Source of the DNA: JAGRMG01 sp047975215
Lineage (GTDB): Bacteria > Pseudomonadota > Alphaproteobacteria > Rhodobacterales > Rhodobacteraceae
Length of the DNA stretch: 64,000 nucleotides
Assembly: GCA_047975215.1 (NCBI GenBank)
Contig: JBKEDD010000083.1
Location: 62,001 to 126,000 of the forward strand
Reading direction: 5' to 3'
In this document: positions 1 through 8,192 of the stretch, in pieces
Layout of the letters: every line of letters starts with the position of its first letter
Position numbering within the stretch: position 1 is the stretch's first letter
Program-made: the position numbers and the translations under genes
The notes under the pieces: generated by a model
Databases searched by the model: none
What the model was told of the DNA's origin: nothing
Seen by the model: the letters and a program-made list of their open reading frames with translations, nothing else

Positions 1-162
1 AAGATCGCCGCCGTGGCCAAGGAAACGGTGATGAGCGATCGTGCCCAGGCCATCGCCAAGGAAACCGGTGCGCTGGTCTACTGGCAGGACGCCAACGATA
101 GCGCCGCACGGATCGCGGCCGATATCGAAACCATGGCGCGTATCGGCGATTTGCTGAAGTAA
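1..162 (+). CDS. tctC: TctC-type solute-binding protein, C-terminal end only
   Basis: The reading frame is open from the first base and gives the last 53 residues of a protein that stops at 160-162. The residues (VMSDRAQAIAKETGA, then a repeated alanine-rich helix ending IGDLLK) fit the C-terminal helix of periplasmic TctC/Bug-type binding proteins. The stronger argument is position: tctB and tctA follow directly on the same strand, the usual C-B-A order of tripartite tricarboxylate transporters. The protein would capture an organic acid in the periplasm and hand it to TctBA. Its substrate cannot be read from this fragment. The rest of the gene lies upstream of the window. Confidence 0.72.
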   Translation, partial: KIAAVAKETVMSDRAQAIAKETGALVYWQDANDSAARIAADIETMARIGDLLK

Positions 163-170
163 CGTCGACT

Positions 171-199
171 GCGGGCCGGTTCTTCGGTTCCCGGCCCGC
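171..199. promoter_or_regulatory. Intercistronic hairpin between tctC and tctB
   Basis: Perfect 9-bp inverted repeat GCGGGCCGG (171-179) with CCGGCCCGC (191-199), 9 nt after the tctC stop, with no T-run after it. In binding-protein transporter operons such hairpins often protect the mRNA of the binding protein or partly terminate, so that less of the membrane subunits is made. That role is inferred here. Confidence 0.55.
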
Positions 200-234
200 G
201 GACTCCGTCGCAGCCGCTCCCACAGGTTACATCC

Positions 235-765
235 ATGCCCACCGAACGCGAACGCCGTTTCGTCGGCCCCCGGCGCGGCCAGTTGATTTTTGCGCTGGCC
301 TTTCTTTCCGCATCGGCCCTGCTGCTTTCCCTGATCAGCGGCCAGACGACCTGGATCGCCAAGACCGCTCTTTTTTCTCAACCGCGGTTCTGGCCGGCGA
401 TCGGCCTGGGCGGCATGGCGCTGTTCGGAGGGTTGCACCTTTACCGCCTGCCCTGGCGGCACAATACACGCTATGACTGGTGGGAAGCCCGCAAATGGCT
501 CGCCGTGCTGGAATTCGCCCTGTGGTTCATGGCCTATGTCCTGCTGGTGCCGGTTCTTGGGTATCTCCCGGTCACGCTGGCCTTCGTCCCGGCGCTCAGC
601 TGGCGAATGGGTTATCGCAGCCGCGCCATCATGGTCTCGGGGGTCGTTTTCGCTGTCGTGGTGGTGGTGATGTTCAAGGGCTTCCTTTCGGTGAAAATCC
701 CCGGCGGGGCGGTATACGAATACCTGCCCGGCGGGCTACGTAGCTTCTTCATCCTGTATCTCTGA
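235..765 (+). CDS. tctB: TctB family small membrane subunit of a tripartite tricarboxylate transporter
   Basis: A 176-residue integral membrane protein with hydrophobic segments at about 17-36, 53-70, 89-121 (probably two passes or a hairpin) and 131-150, the four-helix plan of TctB (DUF1468). TctB is the poorly conserved small subunit that pairs with TctA in the inner membrane. Its stop (763-765) shares one base with the tctA start (TGATG), so the two are translationally coupled. The assignment rests on topology and on the position between tctC and tctA more than on conserved residues. Confidence 0.85.
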   Translation: MPTERERRFVGPRRGQLIFALAFLSASALLLSLISGQTTWIAKTALFSQPRFWPAIGLGGMALFGGLHLYRLPWRHNTRYDWWEARKWLAVLEFALWFMAYVLLVPVLGYLPVTLAFVPALSWRMGYRSRAIMVSGVVFAVVVVVMFKGFLSVKIPGGAVYEYLPGGLRSFFILYL

Positions 766-2384
766 TGGACCTTCTTCTTTCCTCCCTGGATATCCTGGCA
801 CGCTGGGATGTAGTTCTGGCGCTGCTGGTGGGTTCGGTCGGCGGCGTGCTGATCGGAGCGATCCCCGGCGTCGGCCCTGCCGTCGCCATCGCGATCCTGT
901 TGCCGGCGACGTTTTCGATGGACCCGATCGTCGGGCTGACCGTGCTGCTGGGAATCTACGGCAGTTCCATGTATGGCGGCGCCATTCCCGCCATTCTGAT
1001 CAACACGCCCGGTACGGCAGTCAACGCGCTGACCACCTATGACGGTTTTCCCATGACCGCGCGGGGCGAACCGCGCCGCGCGCTCAGCCTGGCCTATTCG
1101 TCCTCGTTCTTCGGCGGCGTCTTTTCCGTGCTCTGCCTTATCCTGTTCGCCCCGGTCCTGGCCAAGGTGGCACCGATGTTCGGCAGCCGCGAGATATTCC
1201 TGGCCGCCCTTCTGGGCATCGTCCTGGTCGTCGTGGCACATCGCGGCCAGAGCCTGATCGCTGGGGCGCTGGCGGCGTTCGGCATCTTTCTGCAAAGCAT
1301 CGGGATGGAGCCGGTCAAGTACACCCAGCGATACACCTTCGATCAGCCTTTCCTGCAAGGCGGCATCAACCTGATCGTCGTCGTGCTGGGCCTGTTCGCG
1401 CTGAGCCAGGCATTCGTCCTGCTGACCTCGGTTGACGAAAAGGTCCGCCTCACCCGTCTGCGCGGCGGCCTGTTCCAGGGCATGCGTGAACTGGCCCGCC
1501 ATCCGCGCGTCGCCACGGTCTCGGCCAGCTTCGGGGTGCTGATGGGCATGATCCCCGGGGTGGGCGAATTCACCGCGCAGTTCATGTCATACACCTATGC
1601 CCAGCGCAGCAGCAAACGGCCGCAGGATTTCGGCCGCGGATCGTCCGAAGGGCTGATCGCGGCGGAAACCTCGAACAATGCGGTGCCGGCGGCCGCCATG
1701 GTGCCGCTTCTGGCACTGGGCATACCGGGCGAGGCGCTGACCGCGATGATGCTGTCGGTGTTTTATGTCCACAACGTCGTGCCGGGGCCGGGCCTGTTTC
1801 AGAACGACATGGATTTCGTGGTCGCGCTTTATCTCGCGCTGATGATCCTGAACGTGCTGGTGCTGGTGTTCCTGCTGTCCGCCACCGGGTTGCTGATCAA
1901 GGTGGTGAAGATTCCCAACCGGTTTCTTGGCGTCTGCATCCTGACGCTCAGCTTTGTCGGGGTCTACAGCCTGCGCAACTCGGTCACCGATTGCGTGATG
2001 GCCGCGGCGTTCGGTGTGTTGGGATATATTCTCAAACGGCTGTCGATGCCGGTGGTGCCTATCATCCTGGGCATGGTTCTCGGCGGTATCATGGAGGTCA
2101 AGCTGCGGGCCGGCATGGCGCGGGTTAAGGGGCCGCTCGATCTGATCGACCGGCCTGTCGCCTTCATCCTCTTTTGCATCATCATCATCGTGGTTGCCGT
2201 GCATCTTCGCCGGGTATGGCTGGACCGCCGCGACCTGAAGGAGACCGAATGGCAGAACAAGAGAAGATCGACCAGCTTCGCCACGCGCCTGTCGCGGCGC
2301 AGAAACTCCTTGTTGAAGGAACGTGGCAAGATGGTTCGGGCGCGCCGGTCGAATCGGTTTCCCCAATCGACGGATCTGTACTGA
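765..2384 (+). CDS. tctA: TctA family large membrane subunit, with an unusual C-terminal extension
   Basis: A 539-residue polytopic membrane protein and the transport subunit of the tripartite tricarboxylate system. The N-terminal part carries the family glycine/proline-rich stretch (GSVGGVLIGAIPGVGPAVAI, about 23-42), and a similar GMIPGVGEFTAQF segment (about 265-277) reflects the family's internal repeat. The last hydrophobic helix (FILFCIIIIVVAV) ends near residue 480, roughly where TctA proteins usually finish. Here the frame runs on for about 50 residues rich in Arg and Lys, lying inside the start of the next gene in another frame, an overlap of 136 nt. A lost stop codon, an old frameshift or a sequencing error could explain it. 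Substrate unknown; the aldehyde dehydrogenase next door suggests a catabolic carboxylate. Confidence 0.9.
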   Translation: MDLLLSSLDILARWDVVLALLVGSVGGVLIGAIPGVGPAVAIAILLPATFSMDPIVGLTVLLGIYGSSMYGGAIPAILINTPGTAVNALTTYDGFPMTARGEPRRALSLAYSSSFFGGVFSVLCLILFAPVLAKVAPMFGSREIFLAALLGIVLVVVAHRGQSLIAGALAAFGIFLQSIGMEPVKYTQRYTFDQPFLQGGINLIVVVLGLFALSQAFVLLTSVDEKVRLTRLRGGLFQGMRELARHPRVATVSASFGVLMGMIPGVGEFTAQFMSYTYAQRSSKRPQDFGRGSSEGLIAAETSNNAVPAAAMVPLLALGIPGEALTAMMLSVFYVHNVVPGPGLFQNDMDFVVALYLALMILNVLVLVFLLSATGLLIKVVKIPNRFLGVCILTLSFVGVYSLRNSVTDCVMAAAFGVLGYILKRLSMPVVPIILGMVLGGIMEVKLRAGMARVKGPLDLIDRPVAFILFCIIIIVVAVHLRRVWLDRRDLKETEWQNKRRSTSFATRLSRRRNSLLKERGKMVRARRSNRFPQSTDLY

Positions 2385-3733
2385 CGACACTGGAACACGC
2401 CACCGCGGCGGATGTGGGCAGGGCAGTCGCCTCGGCACGGGCGGCGTTTCAGGACGGGCGCTGGTCGCGGCTGGCCCCGGGGGCGCGCAAGAAGGTGATG
2501 CACGCCATAGCCGACCGGATCGAGGCCGAGGCGCTGGCGCTGACGGTGCTGGGCATTCGCGACAACGGCACCGAATTCGCAATGGCGCTGAAGGCCGAAG
2601 CCGGCAGCGCCGCCGGTACCTTCCGCTACTATGCCGAGGCGCTGGACAAGGTTCCCGGAGAAGTCGCGCCGACCGCGCCGGATGTGCTGGGCCTGGTACA
2701 TCGCGTGCCCGTGGGCGTGGTCGGGGCCATCGTGCCGTGGAACTTCCCGCTGATGATCGGCGCCTGGAAACTTGCCCCGGCGCTGGCAATGGGCAATTCG
2801 GTGGTGCTGAAACCGGCCGAAAGCGCATCGTTGTCGCTGCTGCGCCTGGCTGAACTTTGCCTTGAATGCGGCCTGCCGCCCGGTGTGTTGAACGTGATCA
2901 CCGGCCCCGGGGCCGAAACCGGCGCGGCGCTGGCGGCGTCCATGGGGGTCGATGTTCTGGCCTTCACCGGATCGGGGGCCACGGGGCGGCGCCTGCTGGA
3001 AGCGTCCGCCGCATCCAACCTCAAGCGGGTCTGGCTGGAACTTGGCGGCAAGTCCCCCAACATCGTCTTTGCCGACGCGCCCGATCTGGCCCATGCCGCG
3101 AAGGTCTCGGCGATGGGCATCTTCCGCAACTCGGGCCAGGTCTGCGTCGCCGGCTCGCGGCTTCTGGTAGAACGCCCGATCCATGACGAATTCGTCACGA
3201 TGCTGAAGGCCGAGGCCGAGGCGCTGCGGGTTGGCGACCCGCTGGATCTGGCAACCCAGGTCGGTGCCGTGAACTCGGAAACGCAGCTGCGCCAGAATCT
3301 TTCGTTCATGGATATGGCCCGCGCCGAAGGCGGCCACGTCGTCACCGGCGGCCACCGGGTACTGGAGGAAACGGGCGGCACCTACATGGCGCCGACCATC
3401 GTCACCGGGGTCGGCCCGGATGCGACGCTGTTCAGGCGCGAGGTGTTTGGCCCGGTGCTGGCGGTCACGCCTTTCGACACCGAAGCCGAGGCGCTGGCCC
3501 TGGCCAATGCCACCGATTACGGGCTGGCGGCCGGGGTCTGGACGGCGAACCTGTCGCGCGCGCATCGCATGGTGGCGGACATCCGCGCCGGGTTGGTGCA
3601 TGTCAACACCTATGGCGGTTCGGACATGACCGTACCGCTGGGCGGCATCGGCCAGTCCGGCAACGGCCATGACAAGTCGCTGCACGCCCTGGACAAGTAC
3701 ACCGATCTCAAGACCGCCTGGATACAGCTATGA
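2249..3733 (+). CDS. NAD(P)-dependent aldehyde dehydrogenase
   Basis: A 494-residue member of the aldehyde dehydrogenase superfamily, oxidising an aldehyde to its acid in the cytoplasm. Visible landmarks are PWNFPL (Asn165), the VWLELGGKSPN stretch with general-base Glu264, GQVCVAG with nucleophile Cys299, and EVFGPVL near the C-terminus. The ATG at 2249 is chosen because GAAGGAG lies just upstream and the product then starts where the family starts; a longer frame from 2174 would add a meaningless His-rich leader. It overlaps the tctA tail and, by 4 nt (ATGA), the following Tm-1-like gene, so all belong to one operon. The substrate is not identifiable; the sequence resembles the broad betaine-aldehyde/gamma-aminobutyraldehyde group. 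Confidence 0.92.
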   Translation: MAEQEKIDQLRHAPVAAQKLLVEGTWQDGSGAPVESVSPIDGSVLTTLEHATAADVGRAVASARAAFQDGRWSRLAPGARKKVMHAIADRIEAEALALTVLGIRDNGTEFAMALKAEAGSAAGTFRYYAEALDKVPGEVAPTAPDVLGLVHRVPVGVVGAIVPWNFPLMIGAWKLAPALAMGNSVVLKPAESASLSLLRLAELCLECGLPPGVLNVITGPGAETGAALAASMGVDVLAFTGSGATGRRLLEASAASNLKRVWLELGGKSPNIVFADAPDLAHAAKVSAMGIFRNSGQVCVAGSRLLVERPIHDEFVTMLKAEAEALRVGDPLDLATQVGAVNSETQLRQNLSFMDMARAEGGHVVTGGHRVLEETGGTYMAPTIVTGVGPDATLFRREVFGPVLAVTPFDTEAEALALANATDYGLAAGVWTANLSRAHRMVADIRAGLVHVNTYGGSDMTVPLGGIGQSGNGHDKSLHALDKYTDLKTAWIQL

Positions 3734-4956
3734 CCACGACCATCCTCGTTGCCGGAACCTACGACACCAAGGATGACGAACTCTCCTTCCTCGCCGGGGT
3801 GATCCGGGGCCAGGGGGGGGCTGTGCTGTCAATGGATGTCAGCGTGCTGGGCGACCCGTCCCGGCCAACGGATGTTTCCAAGCACGAGGTGGCAGCGGCG
3901 GGCGGCAGCACCATCGGCGAGGCGATCGACAGCGGCGACGAAAACCTGGCGATGCAGATCATGGCGCGCGGCGCGGCCGCCAAGGCGCGCGAGTTGCACA
4001 GCGCCGGCCGGATCGACGGGGCGATCGTTCTGGGGGGTACGATGGGCACCGATCTGGCGCTCGATCTCTGTGCCGCCCTGCCGCTCGGCGTGCCGAAATA
4101 CATCGTCTCGACGGTCGCGTTCTCGCCGCTCCTGCCGCCCGACCGGCTGCCGGGCGATGTGCAGATGATCCTGTGGGCGGGCGGGCTATACGGGCTGAAT
4201 TCGATCTGCAAGGCGTCGCTGTCGCAGGCCGCCGGTGCGGTCCTGGGTGCGGCGCGTGCCGTCCAGCCGCCAGGACGGGACCGGCCCCTGGTCGGCATGA
4301 CGAGCTTTGGCAAGACCGTGCTGCGCTACATGGTGAGGCTGAAACCGGAACTGGAGGCGCGCGGGTTCGAGGTCGCGGTGTTCCACGCCACCGGCATGGG
4401 CGGGCGGGCCTTCGAATCGCTGGCCGCCGAGGGCGCCTTTGCCGCGGTGATGGATTTCGCGCCGCAGGAAGTCTCCAACCACCTGTTCGGCGGGCTTTCG
4501 GCAGGCGCCGACCGGATGACGAATGCCGGACACAGGGGTATCCCGCAGCTGGTGGCGCCGGGCTGCTACGATCTGGTCGATCTCGTCGGCTGGCAGAGTC
4601 TGCCCGACACGCTTGGCACCCGCCCGAGCCATGCCCACAACCGGTTGCTGACCTCGGTCGTTCTGAACCCGGACGAGCGCCGGCAGGTCGCCCGTGCGAT
4701 CTGTTCCAGGCTTGGTGGCGCCAGCGCCCCGGTGACGCTGTTGCTGCCCTTGCGGGGGTGCAACGAATGGGACCGTTCCGGCGCCGATCTGCACGACGCC
4801 GAAGGTATGGCGGCCTTCTGCGACGAGATACGCACCGCCTGCCCCGGCAACGTGACGCTGCGCGAACTCGATGCCCATATCAACGACGATGCCTTCTGCG
4901 AGGCGGTGCTTGCCGTGTTCGACGGTTGGGTCGCGGACGGCACGATCACCGTCTAG
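3730..4956 (+). CDS. Tm-1-like ATP-binding domain protein (UPF0261)
   Basis: A 408-residue protein whose opening (TILVAGTYDTKDDEL) and blocks IVLGGTMGTDLALDL, GMTSFGKTV and the histidine-containing HATGMGGRAFESL are typical of UPF0261/Tm-1-like proteins. The tomato family member Tm-1 binds ATP and blocks tobamovirus replication; the bacterial role is not established. In many bacteria the gene sits beside a TIM-barrel (phosphoenolpyruvate hydrolase-like) partner, which is absent here. It instead closes a tctCBA-aldehyde dehydrogenase operon by a 4-nt overlap. A metabolic role with the imported acid is likely but unproven. Confidence 0.85.
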   Translation: MTTTILVAGTYDTKDDELSFLAGVIRGQGGAVLSMDVSVLGDPSRPTDVSKHEVAAAGGSTIGEAIDSGDENLAMQIMARGAAAKARELHSAGRIDGAIVLGGTMGTDLALDLCAALPLGVPKYIVSTVAFSPLLPPDRLPGDVQMILWAGGLYGLNSICKASLSQAAGAVLGAARAVQPPGRDRPLVGMTSFGKTVLRYMVRLKPELEARGFEVAVFHATGMGGRAFESLAAEGAFAAVMDFAPQEVSNHLFGGLSAGADRMTNAGHRGIPQLVAPGCYDLVDLVGWQSLPDTLGTRPSHAHNRLLTSVVLNPDERRQVARAICSRLGGASAPVTLLLPLRGCNEWDRSGADLHDAEGMAAFCDEIRTACPGNVTLRELDAHINDDAFCEAVLAVFDGWVADGTITV

Positions 4957-5002
4957 CGACGTGAAACCGTAATTCGACACATCGAGATCCGGGCACGACA
5001 GA

Positions 5003-5053
5003 GGTTCGCGCCCGGCCCCAAGGGTGGGCGCGAACCGGATCGCACGCGATCCG
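5003..5053. terminator. Tandem hairpins between convergent genes
   Basis: Two adjacent inverted repeats: GGTTCGCGCCC (5003-5013) with GGGCGCGAACC (5026-5036), 11 perfect pairs, then CGGATCG (5036-5042) with CGATCCG (5047-5053). They lie in the 150-nt gap between the convergent operons ending at 4956 (+) and 5107 (-). There is no T-tract on either strand, so factor-independent termination is only probable. Nothing else is seen in this gap. Confidence 0.5.
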
Positions 5054-5106
5054 GGGGCAGTTGAAAGATGTTGCGGATTTTGGATTCAGGTGACAGGCGG
5101 CGCCGC

Positions 5107-5769
5107 CTACAGCGACGCGGTGCGCGGCTGGATTTCCTGGCGGATCTGTTCGCCGACGCTGTGGCGCGCGCGTTCTAGATCGTGTTCGATCTGGAGATGC
5201 ACCCAGAAATCGGCGGCGGTGCTGAAATACCGCGCCAACCGTAGCGACAGTTCGACGCCCACCGCCGACTTGCCGGCCAGAACGTCGCTCACGCGGCCCT
5301 CGAGCACGCCGATACAGCGCGCCAGTTGCTGCGGCGAGATGCCCAGAGGCTTGAGGTATTCCTCTTGCAGCACCTGCCCCGGGGCCGGGCACAGGAACAC
5401 CGGCTGAGCAACGCCGGATTCGCCGGGCGGGTGCAACTGGACCTCGGTTGCATACCCGGCCGCCTTCCACGCCTGGATGCCTCCGGTCATGTGGATGACG
5501 CCCGAAAGCCCTTCTTTCAGCAGCATCTTGCCCGCTGCCTCGGAACGTTTTCCGACCGCGCAATGCAGCACCACCTTTCGGCCGGGCAACGAGGGGAACA
5601 TCTCGGCATCAAAGCTCGACAGCGGCAGCAACAAGGCCCCCGCGATATGTTCGACCTCGTATTCCGAGGTTTCGCGCACGTCCACCAGCAGGATCTCGTT
5701 GCGATCCAGCCACTGGCGGACCTGTGCCACATCGGCGGCCTGAACCGTGGCCTGGGTCTGTTCGCTCAT
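5107..5769 (-). CDS. Rhodanese domain fused to a HigA-type helix-turn-helix domain
   Basis: A 220-residue two-domain protein. Residues about 10-110 form a single rhodanese domain (ILLVDVRETSEYEVEHIAGALLLPL) with the candidate sulfur-carrying cysteine at Cys70 in VVLHCAVGKRSEAAG. Residues about 128-205 match the HigA/VapI antitoxin pattern: PAPGQVLQEEYLKPLGIS, an HTH around 147-176, then LRLARYFSTAADFWVHLQ. The start at 5769 has AGAGAGGGG upstream; the longer frame to 6018 would run into the neighbouring gene. No higB-like toxin gene is adjacent. It is the last gene of the paa operon strand, 86 nt after the preceding gene. Possible roles are a sulfur- or redox-sensing DNA-binding regulator, or an orphan antitoxin domain reused for regulation. 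Domain calls are firm, function is not. Confidence 0.85.
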   Translation of the reverse strand: MSEQTQATVQAADVAQVRQWLDRNEILLVDVRETSEYEVEHIAGALLLPLSSFDAEMFPSLPGRKVVLHCAVGKRSEAAGKMLLKEGLSGVIHMTGGIQAWKAAGYATEVQLHPPGESGVAQPVFLCPAPGQVLQEEYLKPLGISPQQLARCIGVLEGRVSDVLAGKSAVGVELSLRLARYFSTAADFWVHLQIEHDLERARHSVGEQIRQEIQPRTASL

Positions 5770-5855
5770 CTCGCGCCCCTCTCTGCAAAGCGGTCCATCG
5801 CACCCGATCTTGTCGCGGAATGCTGTACCGATTGCAAGAACGCGGGTGGGCAGGC

Positions 5856-6614
5856 TCAGCCTGCCCGCAAGCCCAGCCCGGCAAGTGCGGCACCTGCTTC
5901 GGCCTCCCAGCGGGCACGCAATTCGGCATTGCCGGTATGGCGCAAACCCATCGCGCGCAGGTGTTCGGCCCTGGACGATTCCGGCGCGCCAAAGCTGGCG
6001 GCGACGCGGGGCCACCAATAGGCGACAGCGGCCTGCAAGGTCGCCTTGTCTTCGGACCCGAGCAGTTTTGCGACACCCTCGCGGGCCAGTTCGACATGAT
6101 GCGCCTCGACCGGGGCGATGGCACGGAATGCCTCGGCCAGCGGTTGATAGGAAACATGCGAAAACTCGTCCAACTGCACGATCACGGCGTGACCCATCAG
6201 CAGGTTCATCACCACGGCGTCGGCCCAGCCTTGCAGGGGATAGTTGAACACCGCCAGCCGCATGTCGTGTTCGGTGCGCCTTGCGCCGATATCGGCATCA
6301 CGGTCCAGCCGCGCGGTCCAGGGGTGATGATTGGCATAGCGGTCGGTGTCGGCGCCGAACTCGCCCATTACCCGCAGCACCCGCCCGGCGTTGTCGGTCT
6401 TTTCCAGAACGATCCTGGCGGCCGCGATGCGTTCCTTGATGCCGGGGCCTTCGTTGATGATGTCGGCGAAGCCGGCGGCACCGGCCAGTTCGCTGTCGAT
6501 GAAGATCGCCATCAGCTTCAGCAGTTCGGCGCGATAGCGCGGCGGCACGTTGGCCGGGCTGCTCAGAACGCCGCCTTCGGCCAGATAGCTTTCGATGCTC
6601 ATGTCTTCGGCCAT
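5856..6614 (-). CDS. Phenylacetic acid catabolic family (PaaA/PaaC-like) protein
   Basis: A 252-residue, mainly helical ferritin-like protein of the phenylacetate catabolic family, distinct from PaaA and PaaC encoded in the same operon. A likely iron-binding ExxH motif is visible as E170-A-H-H173 in PVEAHHVELA, and S41-E42-L is a plausible first-helix ligand. The segment aligned with PaaA's DEAGH reads D74-N-A-G-R78 in EKTDNAGRV, so one half of the metal site may be altered. AGGGAGA precedes the ATG at 6614. It follows paaE by only 14 nt and is probably co-transcribed. It could be an accessory oxygenase subunit or an enzyme on a later intermediate; the role is unknown. Confidence 0.7.
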   Translation of the reverse strand: MAEDMSIESYLAEGGVLSSPANVPPRYRAELLKLMAIFIDSELAGAAGFADIINEGPGIKERIAAARIVLEKTDNAGRVLRVMGEFGADTDRYANHHPWTARLDRDADIGARRTEHDMRLAVFNYPLQGWADAVVMNLLMGHAVIVQLDEFSHVSYQPLAEAFRAIAPVEAHHVELAREGVAKLLGSEDKATLQAAVAYWWPRVAASFGAPESSRAEHLRAMGLRHTGNAELRARWEAEAGAALAGLGLRAG

Positions 6615-6628
6615 GGTTGCGATCTCCC

Positions 6629-7702
6629 TTATTGATCGTAGTCGACGACAACGCGGTCGGTCAGCGGATAGGACTGGCAGGACAGAACATAGCCCTTCTC
6701 CACCTCGTAATCCTCAAGCGCGTGATTGGCGATCATCTCGACCTCGCCCTCGATCACCTTGCAGCGGCAGGTCGAACAGACCCCGGCCTTGCAGGCATAG
6801 GGCGCATCCATCGAATTCTGCAACGCCGCATCCAGGATCGAAACGTCCTTGGGCATGGTCAGCGTGCGGGTCGAGCCATCGAGCGTGATCGCCGCCGTCG
6901 TCTGGTTGGCCCCGCTCGACGCATCCTGCGACACCGCGCGGCGTTTGGCGCGGCCCGGCTGGGCGCTGGCGAAAAGTTCGAACTTGATCTGCGACTCGCC
7001 AAGCCCGTGCGCCTTGAGCGCGCGGGCAATGCCCAGCATCATCGGTTCCGGTCCGCAGATGAAGGCCATGTCGACATTTTCGATGTCGATCCAGCTCTTG
7101 AAGAGTTGCGCGCATTTCTCTTCCGTCACCATCCCGGTGAACAGGTCGATCTCCTGCGCGTCCTGTTCCAGCACGTGAATCACGTTGAACCGGCCCATGT
7201 GGCGGTTTTTCAGATCTTCCAGTTCCTCGCGGAACATGATCGTGCCGACACCCTTGTTGGCATAGACCAGCGTGAAGGTCGATTTCGGTTCGCTGGCCAG
7301 GGTGGTGCGGATGATCGACAGCACCGGCGTAATTCCCGACCCACCGGCAAAGCCCAGATACTGCCTGTCGTTTTCCCTGTTCAGTTCGCTAAAGAACCCG
7401 CCCATCGGCGGCATCGCCTGAATCGTGTCGCCGACTTTCAGCTGTTCGTTGGCCCAGGTCGAGAATGTGCCGCCCTCGACCCGCTTGATCCCGATCTGCA
7501 AGACCCCGTCATCGCGCCCCGCACAGATCGAATATGACCGGCGCAGCTCTTCGCCATCAAAATCGCGGCGAAAGGTCAGGTACTGGCCCTGGGTAAAGCG
7601 GAACTCGCCCGCCGCGCCGTTTTCCGGCCGCAACGTGACAACGACCGCGTCGCGGATCGTCTTGTGGATATCGGTGACCTCAAGGTCGTAGAAACGGGCC
7701 AT
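6629..7702 (-). CDS. paaE: Phenylacetyl-CoA 1,2-epoxidase reductase subunit PaaE
   Basis: A 357-residue reductase that passes electrons from NADPH through FAD and a 2Fe-2S cluster to the PaaA di-iron centre. The FAD-binding RSYS motif is at 55-58, the NAD-binding GGSGITPVLS around 120-129 and FICGPEPMM at 214-222. The plant-type ferredoxin domain is C-terminal with Cys304, Cys309, Cys312 and Cys342 (C-x4-C-x2-C-x29-C). The ATG at 7702 has a strong AGGAGG upstream; the open frame further up is not coding. It starts 10 nt after the paaD stop. Confidence 0.95.
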   Translation of the reverse strand: MARFYDLEVTDIHKTIRDAVVVTLRPENGAAGEFRFTQGQYLTFRRDFDGEELRRSYSICAGRDDGVLQIGIKRVEGGTFSTWANEQLKVGDTIQAMPPMGGFFSELNRENDRQYLGFAGGSGITPVLSIIRTTLASEPKSTFTLVYANKGVGTIMFREELEDLKNRHMGRFNVIHVLEQDAQEIDLFTGMVTEEKCAQLFKSWIDIENVDMAFICGPEPMMLGIARALKAHGLGESQIKFELFASAQPGRAKRRAVSQDASSGANQTTAAITLDGSTRTLTMPKDVSILDAALQNSMDAPYACKAGVCSTCRCKVIEGEVEMIANHALEDYEVEKGYVLSCQSYPLTDRVVVDYDQ

Positions 7703-7712
7703 CGGGGCCTCC

Positions 7713-8192
7713 TCAGATGCACTTGAAATAGTCGAAGGGTTCAAGACAGTCGCGGCAGCGCCACTGGGCCTTGCAGGGGGTCGAGCCGAACTGGCTTTGC
7801 TTCTCGACATCCTTGCTGCCGCAATGCGGGCAACGATCGGGTCCGCCCGCCGGTTGCGGCGGCGCGATGCCGTATGCCTCAAGCGCGGCGCGGCCCTTTT
7901 CGGACAGCCAGTCGGTTGTCCAGGCCGGGGCAAGCTGCTGTTCAAGCCGCAGATCCTCGATGCCGCGGTCGCGCAGCGCGGTTTCGATATCAAGGCTGAT
8001 GATCGTGGTGGCCGGGCAGCCGGAATAGGTGGGCGTGACCTTCACGACCAGCGTATCGCCCTGCCATTCGATGCCGCGGATCACACCCAGATCAACCAGG
8101 CTGATGACCGGGATCTCGGGGTCGGGCACCGCGTCGAGCCAGGTCATGATCTGCTCGGGGCCGGGTCTTTCGTCTGGTCTCTGGTCGATCAT
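7713..8192 (-). CDS. paaD: PaaD, maturation factor of the phenylacetyl-CoA epoxidase
   Basis: A 159-residue protein with an N-terminal MIP18/DUF59 domain (VPDPEIPVISLVDLGVIRGI; the TYSGCP segment holds the conserved cysteine) and a C-terminal zinc-ribbon-like part with CPHCGS and CRDCLEPFDYFKC. PaaD is needed for an active PaaABCE complex and is thought to help assemble its iron or iron-sulfur centres. The ATG at 8192 is preceded by GAGCGAGAC; the frame continues upstream into non-coding hairpin DNA. Unlike the other paa genes it is separated from its upstream neighbour paaC by 175 nt. Confidence 0.92.
   Translation of the reverse strand: MIDQRPDERPGPEQIMTWLDAVPDPEIPVISLVDLGVIRGIEWQGDTLVVKVTPTYSGCPATTIISLDIETALRDRGIEDLRLEQQLAPAWTTDWLSEKGRAALEAYGIAPPQPAGGPDRCPHCGSKDVEKQSQFGSTPCKAQWRCRDCLEPFDYFKCI

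Noticed and set aside
2174..2248. Upstream ATG of the aldehyde dehydrogenase that would add MHHHH.
   Set aside because: The leader overlaps the last helix of TctA and has no ribosome site, whereas 2249 has GAAGGAG and fits the family start.
5003..5053. The GC hairpins here and at 8250-8283 as copies of one REP-like repeat.
   Set aside because: They share only short GC-rich words and do not align over their length.
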